Program-made: the position numbers and the translations under genes
From: a candidate division NC10 bacterium CSP1-5
GTDB lineage: Bacteria > Methylomirabilota > Methylomirabilia > Methylomirabilales > CSP1-5
DNA length: 27,892 bases
NCBI GenBank assembly: GCA_001443495.1
Contig: LDXR01000026.1
Span: forward strand, 1-27,892
Direction: 5' to 3'
Shown: positions 5,935 through 11,288 of the stretch, in pieces
Layout of the letters: each line of letters opens with the position of its first letter
Position numbering within the stretch: position 1 is the first letter of the stretch
Notes under the pieces: generated by a model
Databases searched by the model: none
The model's input: the letters and a program-made list of their open reading frames with translations, nothing else
What the model was told of the DNA's origin: nothing

Positions 5935-7365
5935 TTGAGCAACTCCGAACTCCTCAAACTCATCACCTCCCTCGAATCCGGCTCGCGCCCGGACTTGCGT
6001 GACCTAAGCGCCTGGTTAGCCTCTCGTAACGACATTAGCGAGGACGACTGGGAAAAGGTCCAGGCGGCTCTTATAAAGGCATACAAATTCTCTGGCCCCG
6101 AGCAGCTTAGCCAGGAACTAAAGCGTCCCTCGTTCACGCGCGTTACGAACTACAAGGACGACTTTAGTCCCCTTCTTGACGAAGTGAACATGGGAGGCTG
6201 GCTCCGGCGATTCGTCGAGCACACGCGCAATATGGAGGCCCCCACCGCATTTCACTTCGCCTCGGCTCTTACCGTGCTCGGGGCGAGCCTCCGTCGTAGA
6301 GTATTCGTGGATCAGGGCTATTATAAAATATACCCAGCCATGCGTACAATGTTGGTGGGGCCCTCGGGCACCGTAAAGAAGTCTACAGCATCAGGCTACG
6401 CCGTTAAAGTGGGCCGTGCGGCGGGTTGCTACAATAACCTGATGAACACGGGCTCGGGCGAGGCCCTTCTATCTCAGCTCGCCAAGCTGTGCAAAATGCA
6501 AGGCGAATCTACGGGCCTCGTGTACGTCTCCGAGATGTCCACGCTTATCAACAAGTCCGACTACAACATCAGCCTCGTGCAGCTCCTTACCGACCTCTTC
6601 GACGATGCGGATCGAAAAGAGAAACAGACCAAGTCAAGCGGCAAGGAGATTCTCGATAACATAGCCGTCTCGTGCTTACTCGGCACGAACGAGGAGTTTC
6701 TAGTTGAGTCCGTTCCCCCCTCCGCGCTGGCCGGGGGCATGATGTCTCGATTCTTAACCTGGTATCAGGAGGATACGGATAGGGAGTTCCCCCGACCTAT
6801 CCTTGCGGACCCCAAGGAATATGAGAGTCTGGTGGGGGATCTCACACGAGTGGGGTTTGTAAAAGGTCCAGCACACACAGACGCGGAGGCCGACAAGTGG
6901 TATGAGGCGTGGTATCGGGGGCGCAAGGACCGACGCCCAGTGAATGAGCGTTTGGCCGCGTTTTGGCAGCGGATACCGGACCACCTACTGCGCCTGGGAA
7001 TGTTGTTCTCCGTATCCGACAACCCAGATCAACGCGAGAGCGTAGAGATAACGGAAACTCACCTAATTCAGGCCGAGGCGGTGCTCGCCTGGGTTCTCAA
7101 ATATCTCCCTCGTGTCTACGCCTACGTGGACGTGACTGGGTATGGCAGAGAGACCCAGCGGATAATCACATTTATCCGTAACCGAGGCGGCTACGTGGGA
7201 GGGAGCGAACTCGGGCGCAAGATGAGCGGGAGGATGTCGGCCCGGCTGCTAGATGAGCACTTGACTACCCTGACCCGCCATAATATAATAGAACGTATCA
7301 AGGCCACACCGTGGGAGAGCAGCGAGTACGGCTATAGGCTGGTGAGGAAGGAGGAGGAGCTGTGA
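5935..7365 (+). CDS. DUF3987-like P-loop ATPase (helicase/primase-associated)
   Basis: 476 residues from TTG 5935, preceded by GGGAGGAGG. The order fits DUF3987-type proteins of phages and plasmids: an N-terminal helical region, then APTAFHFASALTVLGASL (102-119), the P-loop MLVGPSGTVKKSTA (139-152), a Walker B-like strand GLVYVSEMSTLI (194-205), and a sensor-type segment VSCLLGTNEEF (245-255) with SRFL (271-274). The C-terminal 100 residues (from about 405) look like a winged helix (GGYVGGSELGRKMSGRM). It is likely the replicative helicase or helicase-primase ATPase working with the polymerase; no primase zinc finger or TOPRIM was seen. It couples to the next gene by a GTGA overlap. Confidence 0.82.
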   Translation: MSNSELLKLITSLESGSRPDLRDLSAWLASRNDISEDDWEKVQAALIKAYKFSGPEQLSQELKRPSFTRVTNYKDDFSPLLDEVNMGGWLRRFVEHTRNMEAPTAFHFASALTVLGASLRRRVFVDQGYYKIYPAMRTMLVGPSGTVKKSTASGYAVKVGRAAGCYNNLMNTGSGEALLSQLAKLCKMQGESTGLVYVSEMSTLINKSDYNISLVQLLTDLFDDADRKEKQTKSSGKEILDNIAVSCLLGTNEEFLVESVPPSALAGGMMSRFLTWYQEDTDREFPRPILADPKEYESLVGDLTRVGFVKGPAHTDAEADKWYEAWYRGRKDRRPVNERLAAFWQRIPDHLLRLGMLFSVSDNPDQRESVEITETHLIQAEAVLAWVLKYLPRVYAYVDVTGYGRETQRIITFIRNRGGYVGGSELGRKMSGRMSARLLDEHLTTLTRHNIIERIKATPWESSEYGYRLVRKEEEL

Positions 7366-7574
7366 TTACCGCCACACAGTGTGAAGGCTACACTTGTTAC
7401 AAGGTCCACCTGGAGGACGAAATATCGCGCGTCCGTATCCACTTTCACACCCCAGGCTCGCTCCGAGACCCTTACATGCGCCAACTCTCTATCGAGGCCC
7501 ACGAAATAGGCCCAGTATTCGACGCCAACGAGGTCGTGCGCGGAGACGAGAAGGACTGCGACCGCGAGTTCTAA
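7362..7574 (+). CDS. Small hypothetical protein, last gene of the + arm
   Basis: 70 residues from GTG 7362, with GGAGGAG directly upstream and GTGA overlap with the ATPase stop. The sequence is hydrophilic with a probable beta segment (YKVHLEDEISRVRIHFHTPG) and an acidic C-terminus (RGDEKDCDREF). No family was recognised. It ends three bases before the convergent terminator. Confidence 0.6.
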   Translation: MITATQCEGYTCYKVHLEDEISRVRIHFHTPGSLRDPYMRQLSIEAHEIGPVFDANEVVRGDEKDCDREF

Positions 7575-7576
7575 CT

Positions 7577-7619
7577 AAAAAGGGGCCCCTCGGCTGGGAA
7601 CCGAAGAGCCCCTTTCTCT
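7577..7619. terminator. Bidirectional intrinsic terminator between convergent arms
   Basis: AAAGGGGC (7579-7586) pairs with GCCCCTTT (7608-7615), with an inner imperfect stem TCGG/CCGA closing a seven-base loop. On the + strand the stem ends in TTTCTCT; on the - strand it is followed by TTTTTAG. It lies exactly where the two gene arms meet, so it can end transcripts from both sides. The rest of the gap (7620-7672) shows no feature. Confidence 0.85.
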
Positions 7620-7672
7620 GTGGAAGGAGGAGAGGAAGCAGTTTATGCGGTCGTGCTTCGGGACCGGTCGGA

Positions 7673-7873
7673 TTACTTCGTCTTGAGTCCCTTCAACGCC
7701 AGCGCAACATCCACTGCGCCCTGGCTCACGAAGTAACCTAAGATCAGATTCACGATCAGCTCGATAGTGGCATCGTCTAGGCCCGCAAACTCGCGCAGGA
7801 GGACAGTGAGGATACCCCCAATTAGCGCGGCGGCTTTCTTTGATGTGAGAAAAGCCTTCAGTAGCTGTAGCAT
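7673..7873 (-). CDS. Holin-like small membrane protein
   Basis: 66 residues from ATG 7873, preceded on the - strand by AGGGAG. After a basic amphipathic start (MLQLLKAFLTSKKA) come two hydrophobic segments, about 14-32 (AALIGGILTVLLREFAGL) and about 36-60 (ATIELIVNLILGYFVSQGAVDVALAL), then a basic tail KGLKTK. Size, topology and place at the end of the late operon near an endolysin fit a class II holin or related small membrane protein. The single LLREF charge pair inside the first segment is tolerated in such proteins. Alternative: an unrelated small membrane protein of the kind found beside phage tail genes. Confidence 0.6.
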   Translation of the reverse strand: MLQLLKAFLTSKKAAALIGGILTVLLREFAGLDDATIELIVNLILGYFVSQGAVDVALALKGLKTK

Positions 7874-7882
7874 TTACACTCC

Positions 7883-8182
7883 CTAGTTAATTAGTTTTGG
7901 CCTGTTTTCGGCCAGTTTAACGTAGTTCAGAAAATCCACAACAGCGTTAATCAAAGTACCAAGTTTTTCTCGTCCCATGGGGTCGGTTATGATAGATAGG
8001 AATGCTAGAGCCGCGCCAGACTTTCTCAGCTCCGCATCTGTCTCGCGGATCTCCTCGACCACATTAGTGAGAACGGCTTCCTTTTTCTCTTCGCCGCGGC
8101 CCGACCCCCGAAAATACTTCTCAGCAGTTTGAATGGCCGGGATCAGTACATTGAGGACAGTCGCGATGGCTTTGATATTCAT
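7883..8182 (-). CDS. Small hypothetical protein in the lysis region
   Basis: 99 residues from ATG 8182, with AAGGTGGAG upstream on the - strand. The N-terminus is hydrophobic and helical (IKAIATVLNVLIPAIQTAEKYF), followed by a charged helix (GEEKKEAVLTNVVEEIRET) and a second mildly hydrophobic part (SGAALAFLSIITDPMGREK). It is not a clear membrane protein. It sits nine bases upstream of the holin-like gene and probably shares its transcript. Similar short proteins accompany holins in some phages, but no family was recognised. Confidence 0.6.
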   Translation of the reverse strand: MNIKAIATVLNVLIPAIQTAEKYFRGSGRGEEKKEAVLTNVVEEIRETDAELRKSGAALAFLSIITDPMGREKLGTLINAVVDFLNYVKLAENRPKLIN

Positions 8183-8201
8183 TCTCCACCTTCCACCGTG
8201 G

Positions 8202-8230
8202 AGTCTAACACACTATCTGGGGGGTCGCAA
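8202..8230 (-). promoter_or_regulatory. Weak sigma70-like promoter candidate
   Basis: In the 80-base gap before the 99-residue gene, the - strand reads TTGCGA, 17 bases, TAGACT. Each hexamer matches four of six consensus bases, and the spacing is ideal. It could give separate transcription of the last two lysis-region genes. Such matches also occur by chance. Confidence 0.25.
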
Positions 8231-8262
8231 GGAGCAGCTACAAGATGTTGTTGGGGCGGGAC

Positions 8263-9123
8263 TTACGTAGCATCGACATACTGGAACTTCCTCCTGAACA
8301 GCCCGTTCTTCTGGAACGTCTTGACCAGGATGACCGGCGCGCCGATGGCCCTGGGGCTTAGCATCTTCTCCTCGATATAGGTCTCGGTATCTTCTACGTA
8401 CCCCTTTAACCACCCCCCCGTCACTACCGCAATAGCCTTGTTCTCGACTATCTGGCCCCCACGCGCTATCATTCGCTCAATCTTCTTGTAATCGCACTCG
8501 TGCATGTGACCCATCAGATAGACATCTGCCTCGGGCCAGTAGGGCACTACGTTATCGACTAGCTTGCCCACGGGAAACTTTCGCGAGCCAACGCCGTGGT
8601 GGGCCCATATGTTGATCGTACCACGATTTTTGTCATCCGGGCGCTGGAAGCGCATCGTGAGATAGCCGCACTTATTGAGATAGGGGGCCTCAAGCGCATT
8701 AGCTATATACTGATCCGTGTTCGTGCCGTCCTTGAACTCGTAGTAGTGATGACCCGATAAGAGCCCCATCCATCGCCCGGTCGTGTGCTGGACGATTTCG
8801 AGAAAATCGTCTGCCAGCCTCCGCGCCGCTACACTGATAAAGCTCTCTGTGGGCTGATACATTTTGGCCTTGCCAACAGAATCCCGGTTCGAGGGCGACA
8901 TGAAGTCGATATAGTCACCCATCCCGATATAATGGACGTTAGGGAAATTATCCTCAACAAACGCCATGTGGCGCTTGAAGGCATTGACGGCCACCGCACG
9001 GAACCCTTCCACGTCAGGGTCAATCAATTGCAAATCCCCAATCGGCGCGATGGTGAACTCGGACATCTCCTCCGAGAAGTCCTCTCTGGCTATAACCCTG
9101 GGCTCAAACTCTCTCAGCTCCAA
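8263..9123 (-). CDS. Calcineurin-like metallophosphoesterase
   Basis: 286 residues from TTG 9123, chosen because AAGGAGG stands five bases upstream. The longer TTG start at 9162 has no such site and would overlap the lipoprotein gene. Metallophosphoesterase motifs occur in order: GDLQL (29-33; Asp30, with Gln where DxH usually has His), GMGDYID (67-73; Asp70), LLSGHHY (121-127, replacing the usual GNHE), AHHG (174-177) and MGHMHE (204-209). The family uses two metal ions to cleave phosphomono- or diesters. The substituted residues make metal use and substrate uncertain. It lies between lysis genes rather than replication genes, which is odd for a nucleic-acid enzyme. No signal peptide was seen, so it is probably cytoplasmic. 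Confidence 0.85.
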   Translation of the reverse strand: MELREFEPRVIAREDFSEEMSEFTIAPIGDLQLIDPDVEGFRAVAVNAFKRHMAFVEDNFPNVHYIGMGDYIDFMSPSNRDSVGKAKMYQPTESFISVAARRLADDFLEIVQHTTGRWMGLLSGHHYYEFKDGTNTDQYIANALEAPYLNKCGYLTMRFQRPDDKNRGTINIWAHHGVGSRKFPVGKLVDNVVPYWPEADVYLMGHMHECDYKKIERMIARGGQIVENKAIAVVTGGWLKGYVEDTETYIEEKMLSPRAIGAPVILVKTFQKNGLFRRKFQYVDAT

Positions 9124-9140
9124 GCAGTCCTCCTTCCAGG

Positions 9141-9650
9141 TTAGACTGTAGATCTTGAGCAACTAGATGGAATACACTCCATGCACGCTACGCTTATAAT
9201 GCGCGAGGCTTCGGCCTCCATCCTCCATTTGTCCTCTGACGGGTCTTTGGTAAAGAACCTCACGCTTAGTGTTGATCTAACAGTCGTGGGAAACTCTTCG
9301 CTATAGATCTCATCAATTGGGGGCAAGCCGATAACGTCTTCCTTAATAATCCCCACGCGCTCGCACCAGTAGGTGACGGTGTAGTTGATGCTCCAAAGCA
9401 AATAGCGCGAGGGCGGCGCGAAGGTGCCTTCTTGGACATTTAACAGATCATCGTCTAGTCGCATCTCGATCTTACTCTGCGAGCCCAGCGGCGGTAGCTT
9501 CCCACCCATCACGAGGGTGAAGAAAAACTCCCTTCCCACAACAGCCTCGGGCCGGGCTAGATCGATGGTTAGGCGAAAGGGACCTTCGGTTACGGTAAGG
9601 GGCTTGGCACAGGCGGCGAGAAAGGCAAGGGCAAGGATAAGTCGTTTCAT
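9141..9650 (-). CDS. Lipoprotein of the lysis region
   Basis: 169 residues from ATG 9650, with GGGGGAG upstream on the - strand and ATGA overlap with the endolysin stop. MKRLILALAFLAACAK is a classic lipoprotein signal with lipobox LAAC and Cys14 as the lipid site. The mature part looks beta-rich (TVTEGPFRLTIDLARPE, REFFFTLVMGG) and resembles an immunoglobulin-like fold. The C-terminus holds several Cys (SVACMECIPSSCS). Placed right after an endolysin it could act as the outer-membrane half of a spanin pair, though it is longer than usual o-spanins. Alternatives are superinfection exclusion or a host-envelope decoy; the sequence does not decide. Confidence 0.75.
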   Translation of the reverse strand: MKRLILALAFLAACAKPLTVTEGPFRLTIDLARPEAVVGREFFFTLVMGGKLPPLGSQSKIEMRLDDDLLNVQEGTFAPPSRYLLWSINYTVTYWCERVGIIKEDVIGLPPIDEIYSEEFPTTVRSTLSVRFFTKDPSEDKWRMEAEASRIISVACMECIPSSCSRSTV

Positions 9651-9964
9651 TTTCTCCCCCTATCAGCTAGGCTAATATGGTTGAAGTCGCCAAAATCTCC
9701 TCCCCAAGCGCACAAAGGATCTAGGGATTTCCATACAGAGCCCAATGTTTGCCACTCGGGGCAATCACTTTGCATCCATCTCCCCCCCACAAATAGATTC
9801 ATGTCTGCTGCTAGCCTATCGTAGTGGAGTGAGCCGGGCATATGCCCGTCTAGATCCCCTCGGTAGAAATCCGAGAATGTAAGATCCCAGCCACGAGCGG
9901 TGGCATAACAGATAAGTATACCAACTAGCTTGGCGAAGAGGCTCTGTTTCTCTCGGAGAGTCAC
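9647..9964 (-). CDS. M15-family peptidase endolysin
   Basis: 105 residues from GTG 9964 (GTGA overlap with the upstream gene). It matches the short M15 L-alanyl-D-glutamate / D-Ala-D-Ala peptidase type found in phage endolysins. SLHYDRLAADMNLF (45-58) gives zinc ligands His47 and Asp54, and CAWGGDFGDFNHISL (85-99) gives catalytic Asp93 and ligand His96. The enzyme cuts peptide cross-bridges of peptidoglycan. No signal sequence or cell-wall-binding domain was seen, so it needs a holin to reach the wall, consistent with the nearby holin-like gene. About 105-130 residues is normal for single-domain forms. Confidence 0.92.
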   Translation of the reverse strand: MTLREKQSLFAKLVGILICYATARGWDLTFSDFYRGDLDGHMPGSLHYDRLAADMNLFVGGRWMQSDCPEWQTLGSVWKSLDPLCAWGGDFGDFNHISLADRGRK

Positions 9965-10221
9965 TGACCTCTTCCCGCAGAAGGTCTCGTCCGCTCATCT
10001 AGCTTCGTGCCGATCTCCGCGAGCTGTACTTTGATGGCCGTTAGCTCGCTTTTAATTAGATCCAACTGGCTCGTCTGCACGGCCTTCATGACCGCCACCT
10101 CAGCGCGCACGCTGGCGTATTGGGAGTTTCCTACAAAAGTGGAAATCCCCCCACCCAGTGCGAACGAGGCGATAAGCCCGGCTACCCACTTCCACAATCC
10201 ATTCCCGTTGGCTACACCCAT
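9961..10221 (-). CDS. Small membrane-anchored coiled-coil protein (possible i-spanin or holin partner)
   Basis: 86 residues from ATG 10221, with GGAGG about ten bases upstream on the - strand. A membrane helix at about 10-30 (LWKWVAGLIASFALGGGIS) is followed by a coiled coil at about 37-77 (VRAEVAVMKAVQTSQLDL, SELTAIKVQLAEIGTKL) and a basic tail. One anchor plus periplasmic coil, directly upstream of an endolysin, matches inner-membrane spanins or XhlA-like proteins. The lipoprotein just downstream of the endolysin could be its outer-membrane partner. Function is inferred from layout only. Confidence 0.68.
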   Translation of the reverse strand: MGVANGNGLWKWVAGLIASFALGGGISTFVGNSQYASVRAEVAVMKAVQTSQLDLIKSELTAIKVQLAEIGTKLDERTRPSAGRGQ

Positions 10222-10273
10222 CCCGCTACTACCTCCGCCAGTATATACAAGTCCCCATAAGAACGCAACTTAG

Positions 10274-11212
10274 TTACCTCTGGGCCATCCAGCTAAAGCC
10301 CCCGGCCCCAAGCCCCTCGACTGAATGGAAAAAGAATATGCAGCCCCGCTCGGGTCGGCATGAGTCCGCATAGCGCTGGATTCGAGCTTGGCTCTCTGTT
10401 ACTAGATGCCACCCGAACGTCTCCACGTCTGCCGCGCTACCGTAGGCCGTAGTCTCGCTGAGAACGGCGAGACCCCCATTTTGCCCCACAATGTCCTCAA
10501 TTTGAGACGGCGTGGGGTCCTGTGGCGAGTTGCCAGAAGTGCGCCAGGGGTGGAAGTCCGGGAAGTCTGAGCCCAAGCCCCCATCGTAGCGGTATTTGCC
10601 AGAGGGCCAGCCTAGGCTCAGATCAGTGCTCACGAGGTGGCCTGAGCGGCGCTTAAGGAGCCCAATAAGGTGCGTGACCTCGCTATGGTCGATACTGGAG
10701 CGGGGGTGGTCGTATTCGTTTACAGCCTCTAGCGCCAGGTTGTGGTAGTCCCGAGTGGCCGTGGCTACATTGAGCGCCCAAGACTCAACCTTGCGAAAGG
10801 GGGTCCGGTCCTCCTTTACTGTACAGGCGACTATAATCAGCCCGTACATGTCCTCTTCGGCTAGGATATGGAGGGTCTGTTTCAGGTCATCCAGCGCACC
10901 GTCTTCGATCCCCCTACCTTTAGGTAGCAAGCCCCCCGGCCAGCTCTGGGTCTCGGCACATATCCTGGCCGTGTTATATCCATGGCGCCGGGCCTGGCGC
11001 AGGACCATCCGTTGGATATTCTCGTGCTGTGTGGGCAGCGCGAAGGCGCTAAAGCCGTGAACATCCGTCAGCGAGAACATGGGCCCCGCATCAAAATCAG
11101 GTTCTTGTGTGGGCGGCGGGGGAACAATCGGAATGTCTGGTGCAGTCACAACTCCGTCGCCACAAAAGGCTAAAAGTAGCACAACCGAAAAGGCTAACAT
11201 CGCTCTTATCAT
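10274..11212 (-). CDS. Secreted glycoside-hydrolase-like protein (clan A-like TIM barrel)
   Basis: 312 residues from ATG 11212; an ATG four codons in has AAGAG closer to it and may be the true start. A signal segment (MLAFSVVLLLAFCGDG) ends at Cys17, but Phe before the Cys makes the lipobox imperfect. A Pro-rich linker PIVPPPPTQEPD follows. The main domain has clan A features: LALEAVNEYDHP (159-170; Asn165-Glu166 as acid/base), DFHPW (219-223) and LAVLSETTAYG (248-258; Glu253 as nucleophile). Such enzymes cleave beta-glycosidic bonds. It lies between the ejection proteins and the lysis block, so it may degrade host-surface or wall polysaccharide from the periplasm or the virion. Substrate cannot be told. 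Confidence 0.72.
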   Translation of the reverse strand: MIRAMLAFSVVLLLAFCGDGVVTAPDIPIVPPPPTQEPDFDAGPMFSLTDVHGFSAFALPTQHENIQRMVLRQARRHGYNTARICAETQSWPGGLLPKGRGIEDGALDDLKQTLHILAEEDMYGLIIVACTVKEDRTPFRKVESWALNVATATRDYHNLALEAVNEYDHPRSSIDHSEVTHLIGLLKRRSGHLVSTDLSLGWPSGKYRYDGGLGSDFPDFHPWRTSGNSPQDPTPSQIEDIVGQNGGLAVLSETTAYGSAADVETFGWHLVTESQARIQRYADSCRPERGCIFFFHSVEGLGAGGFSWMAQR

Positions 11213-11264
11213 AACTGGAGGGCGCGGGGGAGGGGGCGTACCAGGAGAAACACCCCCATCGTTT

Positions 11265-11283
11265 TCCGAGGGCCGAACTCGGA
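11265..11283. other. Short perfect hairpin after the large virion gene
   Basis: TCCGAG and CTCGGA form a 6-bp perfect stem with a seven-base loop, just downstream of the 941-residue gene's stop. No T-run follows on the - strand, so it is not a standard terminator. It may be an RNA stability or processing element, or chance. Confidence 0.35.
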
Positions 11284-11288
11284 CCCCG

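Noticed and set aside
8880-8910. CGGTTCGAGG stretch reminiscent of a tRNA T-loop
   Set aside because: It lies inside the metallophosphoesterase frame, and no matching acceptor, D or anticodon stems were found around it.
9124-9162. Longer metallophosphoesterase start at TTG 9162
   Set aside because: No ribosome site at a useful distance and a 22-base overlap with the lipoprotein gene; TTG 9123 has AAGGAGG at ideal spacing.
11265-11283. Hairpin after the 941-residue gene as a terminator
   Set aside because: The stem is perfect but only 6 bp, and no T-run follows on the transcribed strand, so it is listed only as a hairpin.
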